A DNA stretch of 41,288 bases, taken from positions 1 to 41,288 of the forward strand of contig CAIYIS010000046.1 in assembly GCA_903926385.1 (NCBI GenBank). Reading direction: 5' to 3'. This stretch comes from an uncultured Bacteroidota bacterium (GTDB lineage Bacteria; Bacteroidota; Bacteroidia; 2-12-FULL-35-15). The notes beneath the pieces were generated by a model, which worked only from the letters and a program-made list of their open reading frames with translations, had not been told where the DNA came from and searched no databases. The position numbers and the translations under genes are program-made. Of this stretch, positions 32,927 through 41,288 are shown piece after piece. Every line of letters begins with the position of its first letter. The first letter of the stretch is position 1.

Positions 32927-34963
32927 ATGAAAAGATTACTACTAATTACAATCCTGTTTCTTTCAGTAAATTTAACAAATGCTCAATGGCTCCAAACAAA
33001 TGGGCCATTAGGTGGCAATATTACAAGTATTATTATAAGTGGAGCAAATGTTTTTGCAGGAACCAACGGAGGTGTTTATTTATCTTCAAATAATGGTTCA
33101 AGTTGGGTGGCTGTCAACAATGGATTATCCAATCTGGATATTTTATGTTTGGCTGTAAATGGAAGTAATTTGTTTGCCGGAACAGCAGGTGGAGGTGTTT
33201 TTAAATCAACAAATAACGGAGCAAGCTGGACAGCCGTGAATACAAATCTTGGTAATTTGAATGTGCACGGAATTGCCACAGATGGAGTAACTCTTTTTGC
33301 GGCCACTTATGGGGGGGCAGGTATTTATAGTTCACCAATCGGAAGTATTAATTGGACTATTGCCGGAGCGATGCTCCCAACAACTTTAATAAATTCGATA
33401 GCCATCAGTGGTTCCACTTTATTTGCAGCCACTCAGGGTGGGGGAGTGTGTACCAGCACAAATAACGGACTTAGCTGGGCTACCGCAAACATCGGTTTGT
33501 CATCAACATTGATTAATTGTATTACCATTAGCGGAAGTAATGTGTTTGCAGGCACTTTGGGTGGTGGGGCTTACATTTCTCCTGTTAGTTCTATAATCTG
33601 GAGTACCATAAATTCAGGTTTAACAGCAACTGACGTTAACGGATTTGCCATTAATGGCAGCAACCTTTTTGCAGCGACAAGCCTTGGAGTGTTCTTATCA
33701 ACTAACAATGGCAGCAACTGGACACAGGTGAGTAGCGGAATAACCAGTTCTCCTGTTCTGTCAATTGCAGCCAATAGCACTTTTGTTTTTGCCGGCACTC
33801 ATGGTGGTGGAATGTTTACTACTAACAATAATGGAACTAGTTGGACTGTTGCCAATACGGGTTTGAATGGCTCTACGGTTACAGCAACAGCTATGATTGG
33901 TAGCAATATTTTTGCAGGTACTGCTGGTTCAGGAGTGTTCATTTCGGGAAATAATGGAAGCAGTTGGACAGCTGTAAACTCAGGGTTGACTAATTTGAGT
34001 ATTCATGCGCTGGTTGTTAGCGGTACCGATTTATTTGCAGCTACCGAGGGAGGTGGCGTGTTTTTGTCTTCTAACAATGGAGGGAGCTGGACTGCAGTTA
34101 ACACAGGTTTAACTAGTCCAAATGTGATGGCATTGGCTAGTAATGGTTCTGTTATTTTTGCCGGAACAATTGGTGGAGGTGTATTTAAGTCGGTTAATAA
34201 TGGAACAACATGGACTCCTGTAAACACTGGATTAACTGTGACTACTGTAAATTCATTAATCATAAGCGGAACGTATGTTTTTGCAGGAACCAACGGAGGA
34301 GGAGTGTATCGTAATTTGATAACTGCTAACAACTGGAACGCTGTTAATTCTGGACTTACCAGCACAGATATCAGAGCATTTGCAATCACAGGAACAGATT
34401 TGTATGTCGGTACATGGAATGGAGTGTTTTTGTCAGCTAATAATGGTACAAATTGGGTGGTCGCAAGTACTGGTATCACCAACTTAAACATTACATCATT
34501 TGCGGTAAGTGGCACCAGCATTTTTACAGGTACTTATGGTGGAGGTGTATTTTATTCTGCCAACAACGGAACTAACTGGTCGCCTGTGAATTCTAATTTG
34601 ACATCGCTTACCATAAATTCTTTAATAATAGGTGGAGCTAATGTTTTTGCCGGTACGCATGGAGGAGGTGTATGGACACGTCCGGTATCTGAAATGGTGG
34701 GAATAAGCGAAAACGAACTTTCGACAGAATTCAACATTGCTCCAAATCCATTCAGCAATCAAACTGTCATTACCTTTAATGAGGAACAAAAGAACACAAG
34801 TATTACTATAATAGACATTCTTGGGAAAGAGATTAAAACGGCCATTATGAAAGAAGGCAATCGTTTTGTTATTGAAAAAGGATGCATGACCCCGGGGGTA
34901 TACTTTGTTCAGATAACGGATGAAATGAAAAAAGTGGTCAATCGGAAAATAATAGTTGAATAA
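32927..34963 (+). CDS. Secreted beta-propeller repeat protein with T9SS sorting domain
   Basis: The product has 678 residues. Signal peptide MKRLLLITILFLSVNLTNA is followed by fourteen repeats of about 41 residues. Their core reads (L/V)FAGTxGGGVFxSxNNGxxWTxVNxGLTxxxVxxxAxxGS; each contains an Asp-box-like S-x-N-x-G-x-x-W turn, as in BNR/sortilin-type propellers, with Asn instead of Asp. Fourteen units would make two seven-bladed propellers. Residues about 600-678 form a type A T9SS sorting domain (FNIAPNPFSNQTVITF, TIIDILGKEI, GVYFVQITD, KIIVE). No catalytic residues are evident; it is probably a surface or secreted binding protein. A terminator follows at 34982. Confidence 0.93.
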   Translation: MKRLLLITILFLSVNLTNAQWLQTNGPLGGNITSIIISGANVFAGTNGGVYLSSNNGSSWVAVNNGLSNLDILCLAVNGSNLFAGTAGGGVFKSTNNGASWTAVNTNLGNLNVHGIATDGVTLFAATYGGAGIYSSPIGSINWTIAGAMLPTTLINSIAISGSTLFAATQGGGVCTSTNNGLSWATANIGLSSTLINCITISGSNVFAGTLGGGAYISPVSSIIWSTINSGLTATDVNGFAINGSNLFAATSLGVFLSTNNGSNWTQVSSGITSSPVLSIAANSTFVFAGTHGGGMFTTNNNGTSWTVANTGLNGSTVTATAMIGSNIFAGTAGSGVFISGNNGSSWTAVNSGLTNLSIHALVVSGTDLFAATEGGGVFLSSNNGGSWTAVNTGLTSPNVMALASNGSVIFAGTIGGGVFKSVNNGTTWTPVNTGLTVTTVNSLIISGTYVFAGTNGGGVYRNLITANNWNAVNSGLTSTDIRAFAITGTDLYVGTWNGVFLSANNGTNWVVASTGITNLNITSFAVSGTSIFTGTYGGGVFYSANNGTNWSPVNSNLTSLTINSLIIGGANVFAGTHGGGVWTRPVSEMVGISENELSTEFNIAPNPFSNQTVITFNEEQKNTSITIIDILGKEIKTAIMKEGNRFVIEKGCMTPGVYFVQITDEMKKVVNRKIIVE

Positions 34964-34981
34964 AAATTTCTTCTTAATAAA

Positions 34982-35012
34982 AACTCCCGACATGTTTGTC
35001 GAGAGTTTTTTT
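34982..35012 (+). terminator. Intrinsic terminator after the propeller gene
   Basis: AACTC-c-CGACA pairs with TGTCG-a-GAGTT (one C/A mismatch) around TGTT, followed by seven T ending at 35012. Confidence 0.85.
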
Positions 35013-35107
35013 GTTCCAAACAAAAAGTCATTAAACGGAGACGAAAAAACATTTCGCCCTTGCCCGCCTTATTATTTGTAATTTCGCCCAAAATTCAGAA
35101 ATAGAAC

Positions 35108-35716
35108 ATGGAAATAAAAACAGCTCAATTTGTAATGAGCAATACGGAAGTGGCTAAATGCCCAAAACCTGATATGCCCGAATATGCATTTATCGGAAGA
35201 AGTAATGTAGGGAAATCTTCGCTTATTAATATGCTTTGTTCCCGAAACAACATGGCGAAAACTTCGGGCAAGCCTGGAAAAACCCAATTAATCAATCATT
35301 TTATTATCAACTCTAACTGGTATCTGGTCGATTTGCCCGGATATGGTTACGCACAGGTGTCGAAAGATAGAAAAGATACGTGGGTGAAATTTTTACAGGA
35401 TTACATCCTTGAACGCCAGAATTTGATGTGCATGTTTGTTTTGCTCGATTCGAGAATTCCTCTGCAAAAGATAGATTTGGAATTCATGAACTGGTTGGGC
35501 GAAAATCAAATTTCATTTGTAATGGTATTCACCAAAATGGATAAATTGTCTAAAAAACAGTTTGCTGATAATATTGCTCGATACAAGGAAGAAATGAGTG
35601 TACATTGGGATGAATTGCCAATCTGTTTTTACACTTCGGCCGAAAAAAAGACCGGAAGAGAAGAAATTTTGATATTTATCGGGGATAGTAACAAATTGTT
35701 TAAAAAGGTAGTTTAA
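35108..35716 (+). CDS. engB: Ribosome biogenesis GTPase EngB (YsxC/YihA)
   Basis: The product has 202 residues, the normal length. All G motifs are present: G1 GRSNVGKS (30-37), G2 around GKTQLINHF (T59), G3 DLPGYG (75-80), G4 TKMD (142-145) and G5 SAEK (177-180). EngB aids late assembly of the 50S subunit. It is encoded alone between the propeller gene and a 42-bp repeat array. The start ATG at 35108 gives the usual N-terminus MEIKTAQFVMSNTEVAKCPKP. Confidence 0.97.
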   Translation: MEIKTAQFVMSNTEVAKCPKPDMPEYAFIGRSNVGKSSLINMLCSRNNMAKTSGKPGKTQLINHFIINSNWYLVDLPGYGYAQVSKDRKDTWVKFLQDYILERQNLMCMFVLLDSRIPLQKIDLEFMNWLGENQISFVMVFTKMDKLSKKQFADNIARYKEEMSVHWDELPICFYTSAEKKTGREEILIFIGDSNKLFKKVV

Positions 35717-35814
35717 GAGAATTGCCTCAGGAAAAGGAATAAAAACTACCTTCTGTTCAATTTAAAACACTTTTTTTAATTAAAAGTGGGCAAAATATTA
35801 AAAATTAGCAGTTG

Positions 35815-36024
35815 CTAAGGTAATAGTTGGTTCACCAAATGTCGTCTTAGAATGTGCTAAGGTAGTATTTTGTCAGCCAAATGCTACCTTAGCACATTCT
35901 AAGGTAGTATTTCGTCCGCAAAATACTACCTTAAGAGTTACCAAGGTAATTTTTAGACAGCCTAGTATTACCTGGGAAGGTTCTAAGGTTACATTTTGGC
36001 AAAAAAAACAAACCTTAGCAAGGG
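35815..36024. repeat. Five 42-bp tandem units, each an imperfect hairpin (CTAAGGTAGTATTT arms)
   Basis: Units start at 35815, 35857, 35899, 35941 and 35983, an exact 42-bp step. In unit 2, CTAAGGTAGTATTT and AAATGCTACCTTAG pair at 13 of 14 positions around an 8-nt loop. Arms of neighbouring units also pair (CTACCTTAG-cacatt-CTAAGGTAG), so one half-site occurs every 21 bp with alternating orientation. Units 1, 4 and 5 have decayed more than 2 and 3. In one frame the units read as heptads (KVVFCQP, NATLAHS, KVVFRPQ, NTTLRVT). Confidence 0.93.
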
Positions 36025-36165
36025 GTTTTAACAATTTCAAAGGAAAAATTAGGATTAGAACCTATTGGCCTTTGTGAAAAAAAATATTTGATTCTGAAAA
36101 AATAAGGATATTACCTACATTTTTAGGGTAAAAAATAAAAAGTTTTAGAATTTGCCAAAGAATCT

Positions 36166-36173
36166 TATATTTG
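36166..36173 (+). promoter_or_regulatory. -7 box TATATTTG of the PPIase gene
   Basis: It fits TAnnTTTG and is followed by caccccc. A TTTTAG at 36143-36148 is the only -33 candidate at about the right distance. The ATG lies 70 bp downstream. Confidence 0.5.
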
Positions 36174-36243
36174 CACCCCCAAATTTAAAAATAGGGAGAA
36201 GAAATTTAATAAACAACAATTAAACAAAATAACAATTAAACAA

Positions 36244-38445
36244 ATGAGTGTTTTAGAAAGATTACGTAAACGTTCGGGATTATTAGTAGCCATCGTAGGA
36301 TTAGCTTTATTAGCTTTTGTACTTACCGGTCTGTTCGAAAAAGGTTCCGGAGGTTTTGGGCGTTCCGAAAGAGCGGTTGGCGAAATATATGGCAAGTCAA
36401 TAGACTATAATATGTTTGACGGTAAAGTGAAAGAAGCACTTGAAAACCAAAAAAGAAATACTCAGAAAACTACCTTGTCGCCTGAAGAAACGGACCAAAC
36501 AGTTCAACAAGTATGGAATCAGACCATCAATGAAAATGTGATGAATAAAGAGTATGATAAATTAGGGATTGCTGTTTCTGATGATGAATTGTATGATTTA
36601 ATGGTAGAGCACCCACACAGCGCACTAGTTCGTAATCTTAGCGACCAACAAGGAAAAGTTTCTCAAATGTTTGCTGACCCTGCAACTGGTCAGGTAAGTC
36701 CTGCCAAAATAAAAGAGTTTACTCAGAAAATGACAGACGAACAAGAGCAAAGCTGGACTAAATTGGAAGAATACATTAAACAAGTTCGTACGGTAGAAAA
36801 ATACAATAACCTTATTAAAAAAGGAATGTATATACCAACTGCTTTTGCTAAACGCGAATTCATTAGTACAAATTCGAATGCAACGGTTAGGTTTGTTACT
36901 AAGAAATACAAAATGATTGCTGATAGTACCCTTAAACCTACAGATGCTGAACTTGACAACTATTATAAATCACACCAAAACGAATTTAAACAAGAAGCTT
37001 CTCGTAAATTTGAATATGTAGCTTTTGATATTTTGCCGTCTCAAGAAGATTTTGATTTAGCTAAAAAAGCTATGGAAAACACTGCGACAGAATTCAAAAC
37101 CAAGAAAGCCACTGAAGATTCAGCTTTTGTTGTTTCTGAATCTGAAACAAGAAACTTTGATATGACATTTCATACAAAAGGAACTCTATCTCCTTTGGTG
37201 GATACAGCCATGTTCAGAGCAGAAATCGGAACAGTAATGGGGCCTTTTCTTGAAAATGGTTCTTACAAGATTTTTAAACTGATTGCAAAAAAGACATCTG
37301 CCGATTCAGCAAAAGTTCGTCACTGTCTGATTGCATATAAAGGCGCACAAGGAGCACCTCCTAATGTTAGTCGTTCAAAAGAACAAGCAAAATCGCTTGC
37401 AGATAGTTTATGCGCATTGTTAAAGAAAAAAGGAAACTTCAAGGATTTTGTTGCTAAATACTCTGACGATCCAGGTAAAAACACACCTTTGCCTAAGGAT
37501 AAAAAAGAAACGGATTTTGTAATGGGTCGCAACGGAGAATACGGTTGGCTAAATGCAAAAAGCGGTTTTGTTGAACCATTCAAAGACGGAGGGTTGGATA
37601 ATAAAAAAGGAGATTTCGTAGTTATAGAAGCTCAATTTGGATACCACATCATGGAGATTCTTGATTCGAAAGGAAAACAAACCAAAGTTCAGGTGGCTTC
37701 TATAGAAACTAAAGTTGGGCCAAGCAGCAAAACTATGCAGGGTGTATATGTTAAAGCATCAGAATTTGCAGGGAAAAATAATACAAATGAATTGTTTCAA
37801 AAAGCTGTAATAGACCAGAAACTAAACAAACGTATTGCCGATAATATTAAAGAAAACGATAAAACTATTGCCGGTATCGAATCTCCACGTGTTTTGGTAA
37901 GATGGATTTATGATAACAAAAAAGGTACTGTTTCTGAAGCTCAGGAATTCGGTGATAAATTTGTAGTAGGAGTTATTACTGACGTAAAAGAAAAAGGTAT
38001 CGGGACTATGGAAGATGTAAAAGACGCATTAACTGCAAAAGTTTTGAAACAGAAAAAAGGAGAGCAAATAACTAAGGAGTTTGAAACAGCAATGGCTGCA
38101 GGAAAAACAATTGAAGAAATTGCAGCAAAAATGAATTTGCAAGTTTCTCAACCTGTACCTAATGTTAATTTTACTTCTAATGGTGTTCCAGATTTAGGTA
38201 ATGAACCAATATTTGCTGGAACAGTTGCTGCTTTGAAAGCTAAATCGATGAGCAAAGCCATTGCCGGAAGTGAAGGTGTCTTCGTATTATATGTAGACTC
38301 AAAAGTAGACGCACCAGCGCAAAAAGATTATAAAGCACAGCAAACTTCTCAATTATCTCAAGCCGCTCAACGAGTAGATTCTGAAGTGTACGAAGCATTA
38401 AAACAAAATGCTAACGTTACTGAGCACTTGGTAAGATATTATTAG
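36244..38445 (+). CDS. Membrane-anchored peptidylprolyl isomerase, SurA/PpiD type
   Basis: The product has 733 residues. An N-terminal TM anchor (13-30, LLVAIVGLALLAFVLTGL) follows MSVLERLRKRSG, a start typical of Bacteroidota PpiD-like proteins (E. coli PpiD begins MMDSLR). Residues about 45-200 are the SurA_N-like helical chaperone part (YGKSIDYNMFDGKVKEALENQ, IAVSDDELYDLMVEHPHSAL). Residues about 355-477 are a parvulin rotamase domain (KVRHCLIAYKGA, FKDFVAKYSDDPGKN, GEYGWLNAKSGFVEPFKDG, FGYHIMEILDSKG). A second, degenerate rotamase-like region follows to the C-terminus. It assists folding of exported proteins at the periplasmic face. The gene ends in a strong terminator and is preceded by the 42-bp array. 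Confidence 0.94.
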   Translation: MSVLERLRKRSGLLVAIVGLALLAFVLTGLFEKGSGGFGRSERAVGEIYGKSIDYNMFDGKVKEALENQKRNTQKTTLSPEETDQTVQQVWNQTINENVMNKEYDKLGIAVSDDELYDLMVEHPHSALVRNLSDQQGKVSQMFADPATGQVSPAKIKEFTQKMTDEQEQSWTKLEEYIKQVRTVEKYNNLIKKGMYIPTAFAKREFISTNSNATVRFVTKKYKMIADSTLKPTDAELDNYYKSHQNEFKQEASRKFEYVAFDILPSQEDFDLAKKAMENTATEFKTKKATEDSAFVVSESETRNFDMTFHTKGTLSPLVDTAMFRAEIGTVMGPFLENGSYKIFKLIAKKTSADSAKVRHCLIAYKGAQGAPPNVSRSKEQAKSLADSLCALLKKKGNFKDFVAKYSDDPGKNTPLPKDKKETDFVMGRNGEYGWLNAKSGFVEPFKDGGLDNKKGDFVVIEAQFGYHIMEILDSKGKQTKVQVASIETKVGPSSKTMQGVYVKASEFAGKNNTNELFQKAVIDQKLNKRIADNIKENDKTIAGIESPRVLVRWIYDNKKGTVSEAQEFGDKFVVGVITDVKEKGIGTMEDVKDALTAKVLKQKKGEQITKEFETAMAAGKTIEEIAAKMNLQVSQPVPNVNFTSNGVPDLGNEPIFAGTVAALKAKSMSKAIAGSEGVFVLYVDSKVDAPAQKDYKAQQTSQLSQAAQRVDSEVYEALKQNANVTEHLVRYY

Positions 38446-38472
38446 AATACTCTACCTATTTACACTAGGAAT

Positions 38473-38510
38473 AAAAAATCCTGCTTCATTCAGTTGAAGC
38501 AGGATTTTTT
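38473..38510 (+). terminator. Intrinsic terminator of the PPIase gene
   Basis: AAAAAATCCTGCTTCA (38473-38488) and TGAAGCAGGATTTTTT (38495-38510) form a perfect stem around a 6-nt loop. Flanking A and T runs make it usable in both directions. Confidence 0.95.
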
Positions 38511-38709
38511 ATTTGTAAGTTAATCTTCTTACTAAGTTTTAGCATAGAAATGCCAAAAACGATGATTAGAATCATTGTTTTTGTTGTCCCCCCCCCCTTT
38601 AATTTTACTTTTTTGTGTAATACTTCACAATTAATTCTGCTTTTTGCAAGTTTTAGGGGGGTGTTAATAAATATTTGATACTTATTTTAACTTGTACCCC
38701 GTGAATTTT

Positions 38710-38717
38710 TAATTTTG
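38710..38717 (+). promoter_or_regulatory. Possible -7 box TAATTTTG of glnN
   Basis: It matches TAnnTTTG; the -33 partner is poor (a TTG at 38692 is only 15 bp upstream). Confidence 0.35.
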
Positions 38718-38768
38718 TCCCAGAAAAATCATTTTTTAATTAATAAATCATACTAAATAATATCAAAC

Positions 38769-40958
38769 ATGGCTTTCCACAGATTTAAAGCATTAGAAAC
38801 CGTACTTTCGAGAGTGCCGGTTAATGTTACAATGCCAAGTAACAAAGTATCTGAATTTTTTGGCGAAAACGTATTTGGCATAGATGCCATGCGTGAGTAT
38901 TTATCCGAAGAGGCTTTTAAAAGCGTAATGTCGGCAATGGAACTGGGAACACAGATAGACCGTAAAATGGCCGATCAGGTGGCAGCTTCCATGAAAGCAT
39001 GGGCTAATTCGAAAGGTGCAACGCATTACACTCATTGGTTTCAACCATTGACTGGTGCCACTGCCGAAAAGCATGATGCGTTTTTTGAACCTACCGAAAA
39101 CGGTAGAGCTATTGAGCGATTTGGGGGTACTCAGTTGGTACAGCAAGAATCGGATGCTTCCAGTTTTCCTAACGGAGGGATTCGTAATACTTTTGAGGCA
39201 AGAGGCTATACAGCGTGGGACCCAACCTCGCCTGCTTTTGTAATGGGGAAAACACTATGTATCCCGACCATTTTTGTTTCTTATACAGGAGAGGCATTAG
39301 ACTTTAAAACTCCTTTATTAAAAGCACTTCATGTTTTGGATAATGCCGCTGTAGATGTTTGTCAGTATTTTGATAAAAATGTAACCAAGGTTATTGCAAC
39401 ATTGGGTTGGGAGCAGGAATATTTTTTGGTGGATGAAGCTTTATACAATGCTCGTCCCGATTTGGCAATGACAGGTCGTGCTTTGTTTGGGCACTCTCCC
39501 GCTAAAGGGCAACAACTCGAAGACCATTACTTTGGTTCCATTCCCGACAGGGCAACATCATTTATGCGTGATTTTGAAGTGGAATCTTTGAAACTTGGCA
39601 TTCCTGTAAAAACACGTCACAACGAGGTTGCTCCAAATCAGTTTGAATGTGCTCCTGTTTTTGAAGAATGTAATTTAGCTGTTGACCACAATCAATTACT
39701 AATGGATGTAATGGAAAAAGTAGCTCGCAGACATAATTTCCGTGTGTTGCTTCACGAGAAACCATTTGCCGGAGTAAACGGAAGTGGTAAACACAATAAC
39801 TGGAGTATGAGTACCAACACTGGTAAGAACTTGTTGAGTCCGGGAAAAACTCCAAAAACAAATTTGCAGTTCTTAACTTTCTTTATCAATACAGTTAAAG
39901 CAGTTCACGACAATGCCGACTTACTGCGAGCTTCCATTGCTTCCGCTAATAACGATCATCGCTTGGGTGCCAACGAAGCTCCTCCTGCTATTATGTCTGT
40001 TTTCTTGGGAACCCAACTTTCGAACGTATTGGATGAATTGGAGACGAAAGTAAAAACAGGAAAAATGAGTCCTGACGAAAAAACAGCATTAAAACTGGGC
40101 GTTGGAAAAATTCCTGATATTCTTTTGGATAACACTGACCGCAATCGGACTTCTCCTTTTGCTTTTACCGGTAATAAATTTGAATTCCGTGCAGTTGGTT
40201 CTTCTGCTAATTGTGCCGGACCAATGACTGTTTTAAATGCTATTGTTGCTGAACAATTGGTAAACTTCAAAAAAGAAGTGGATCAATTGATGAAAAAAAA
40301 TGTAGAGAAGGACGAGGCCATTTTCCAGGTATTACGCAAATGCATTATCGACTCTAAAAAAATACGTTTCGAAGGAAACGGATATGGAGAAGAATGGGTG
40401 AAGGAAGCAGCCAAAAGAGGACTTTCGAACATTAAAACTACTCCGCTTGCGCTTTCGGCTTTTGTTTCACCTAAAACAATCGATATTTTTACTCGCAATG
40501 GAATTATGAACGAACGCGAACAACATGCTCGTTACGACATTTATCTGGAAACATATACCAAAAAAATTCAAATCGAATCGCGAGTTATGGCCGATTTGTC
40601 GCTGAATCACATAATTCCTACAGCAATAAAATATCAAAGTTCGCTTATCGAAAATGTAAAAGGATTAAAGGAAATTATGAATGCTTCCGATTTTAAAAAG
40701 AATGCAAGTATTCAATTGGGAATGATTACCGAAATATCCGACCATATTAATTTTATTAAAACCAATGTGGACGCAATGACCGAAGCACGTAAATCGGCAA
40801 ACAAAGTGACTGATGTGAAAAAACAAGCCGCTTTGTATTGCGATAAAGTGAAAGCCTATTTTGAATCCATCCGTTATCATGTGGATAAGTTAGAACTTAT
40901 TATTGATGACGAAAGCTGGCCATTACCAAAATACAGAGAGATTTTATTTACGAAATAA
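38769..40958 (+). CDS. glnN: Glutamine synthetase type III
   Basis: The product has 729 residues, the size of GSIII rather than the about 450-residue GSI. It makes glutamine from glutamate, ammonia and ATP; GSIII enzymes form dodecamers and are typical of Bacteroidota. Motifs are GWEQEYFLVD (from 213, the first metal-binding Glu strand), RHNEVAPNQFECAP, HEKPFAGVNGSGKHNNWS (329-346, catalytic His/Asn region), NDHRLGANEAPPAI (the Arg/Glu motif), NRTSPFAFTGNKFEFRAVGSSANCAGP, and a long helical C-terminal part ending DDESWPLPKYREILF. No adenylylation site of the GSI type is seen. It is transcribed alone, with a strong terminator. Confidence 0.98.
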   Translation: MAFHRFKALETVLSRVPVNVTMPSNKVSEFFGENVFGIDAMREYLSEEAFKSVMSAMELGTQIDRKMADQVAASMKAWANSKGATHYTHWFQPLTGATAEKHDAFFEPTENGRAIERFGGTQLVQQESDASSFPNGGIRNTFEARGYTAWDPTSPAFVMGKTLCIPTIFVSYTGEALDFKTPLLKALHVLDNAAVDVCQYFDKNVTKVIATLGWEQEYFLVDEALYNARPDLAMTGRALFGHSPAKGQQLEDHYFGSIPDRATSFMRDFEVESLKLGIPVKTRHNEVAPNQFECAPVFEECNLAVDHNQLLMDVMEKVARRHNFRVLLHEKPFAGVNGSGKHNNWSMSTNTGKNLLSPGKTPKTNLQFLTFFINTVKAVHDNADLLRASIASANNDHRLGANEAPPAIMSVFLGTQLSNVLDELETKVKTGKMSPDEKTALKLGVGKIPDILLDNTDRNRTSPFAFTGNKFEFRAVGSSANCAGPMTVLNAIVAEQLVNFKKEVDQLMKKNVEKDEAIFQVLRKCIIDSKKIRFEGNGYGEEWVKEAAKRGLSNIKTTPLALSAFVSPKTIDIFTRNGIMNEREQHARYDIYLETYTKKIQIESRVMADLSLNHIIPTAIKYQSSLIENVKGLKEIMNASDFKKNASIQLGMITEISDHINFIKTNVDAMTEARKSANKVTDVKKQAALYCDKVKAYFESIRYHVDKLELIIDDESWPLPKYREILFTK

Positions 40959-40981
40959 TTTCGGTTAGTTTTTGACAAAAA

Positions 40982-41018
40982 AATCCCGCTTCGTTTGTTC
41001 GAAGCGGGATTTTTTTTT
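40982..41018 (+). terminator. Intrinsic terminator of glnN
   Basis: AATCCCGCTTCG (40982-40993) and CGAAGCGGGATT (41000-41011) pair perfectly around TTTGTT. The stem is followed by a T-run to 41018. Confidence 0.96.
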
Positions 41019-41288
41019 AAAGTTGGGGAGGAAAATGGAATTTTTGAATTTTAGATTTGTAGAGTTTTAGAATGAAAAAAGAGTTTTAAATTTTTTTTAT
41101 TAGTACAATCAACAATTTTTAAATTATTTTTCGAAACATGATATAAGTCATATCGTATTAAATTTACTGTGTTTACATTTGGCCCCAGATAAAATAATTA
41201 AATACAGTTTTTCAATGATTGTAATTCTTTTAAATATCGTTTTCCTACTCCTATTATATAGAGTAATATTTAACTTACTCAATACTCA
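41019..41288. other. Right-edge non-coding DNA
   Basis: These 270 bp are very AT-rich after the glnN terminator. I see no ORF, RNA gene or repeat. It may hold the promoter region of a gene beyond the window. Confidence 0.5.

Larger units (their letters stand above)
35717..36243. other. Long intergenic region containing the 42-bp hairpin array
   Basis: It holds no assignable gene over 527 bp. The array occupies 35815-36024, and the PPIase promoter lies near 36166. A frame reading through the array on the plus strand is open for about 90 codons but has no ATG, GTG or TTG start, so it is not called. Confidence 0.6.
38446..38768. other. Intergenic region upstream of glnN with a C10 tract
   Basis: It contains the terminator at 38473, an uninterrupted run of ten C at 38588-38597, a run of six G at 38656-38661 and a TAATTTTG (-7-like, 38710-38717) 51 bp before the ATG. 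No ORF or RNA gene is seen. Confidence 0.6.

Noticed and set aside
33076-34758. Minus-strand ORFs opposite the propeller repeats
   Set aside because: They mirror the repeat structure of the plus-strand gene, which has a signal peptide and sorting domain; the antisense frames have neither.
35815-36024. CRISPR array or coding heptad gene
   Set aside because: Units are full-length tandem repeats without unique spacers, and the 90-codon open frame lacks any start codon.

Overview
The window is AT-rich and comes from a member of the Bacteroidota. It probably belongs to a gliding or T9SS-bearing environmental lineage, but nothing seen here fixes the genus. Supporting signs are type IX secretion (T9SS) C-terminal sorting domains, a type III glutamine synthetase, an LptE family lipoprotein, DUF4783 and DUF885 proteins, TAnnTTTG-type -7 promoter boxes, little Shine-Dalgarno usage, and the gene order miaB / sigma-54 activator / lptE / TPR protein / secG / groES / groEL.

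Layout. 1-4742 (minus) is the N-terminal 1580 codons of a giant secreted repeat protein that runs off the left edge. 4896-10925 (minus) holds a GNAT-like acyltransferase, a DUF885 lipoprotein, a discoidin-domain T9SS protein and a small translationally coupled gene. 11252-14351 (plus) is accessory-looking: a stand-alone LytTR regulator with a Cys/His tail, a 215-bp MITE-like inverted-repeat element, two 21-bp-period tandem arrays, and two unrecognised proteins. 14570-20779 is mostly housekeeping: prolyl oligopeptidase, DUF1801, rlmH (minus), DUF4783, nadC, yihY and terC (minus). 20797-25045 (plus) is a PadR-PspC envelope module with a striking palindromic operator, followed by small exported proteins that include a tandem pair of equal length. 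25426-32600 (minus) carries groEL, groES, secG, a TPR protein, lptE, a sigma-54 activator and miaB. 32927-40958 (plus) holds a T9SS double beta-propeller protein, engB, a 42-bp hairpin array, a SurA/PpiD-type foldase and glnN, then a strong terminator.

How it fits together. Much of the window serves the cell envelope: surface and secreted proteins (giant repeat protein, discoidin and propeller proteins), their export and folding (SecG, PPIase, GroEL/ES), LPS assembly (LptE) and envelope sensing (PadR/PspC). The rest is translation and tRNA/rRNA modification (MiaB, RlmH, EngB), NAD synthesis (NadC) and nitrogen assimilation (GlnN).

The least explained signal is a set of three unrelated-sequence intergenic arrays that share a 21-bp period (21, 21 and 42 bp; exactly two helical turns or seven codons). 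They lie at 12036-12098, 12229-12501 and 35815-36024. Two of them are built from palindromes or alternating inverted half-sites.
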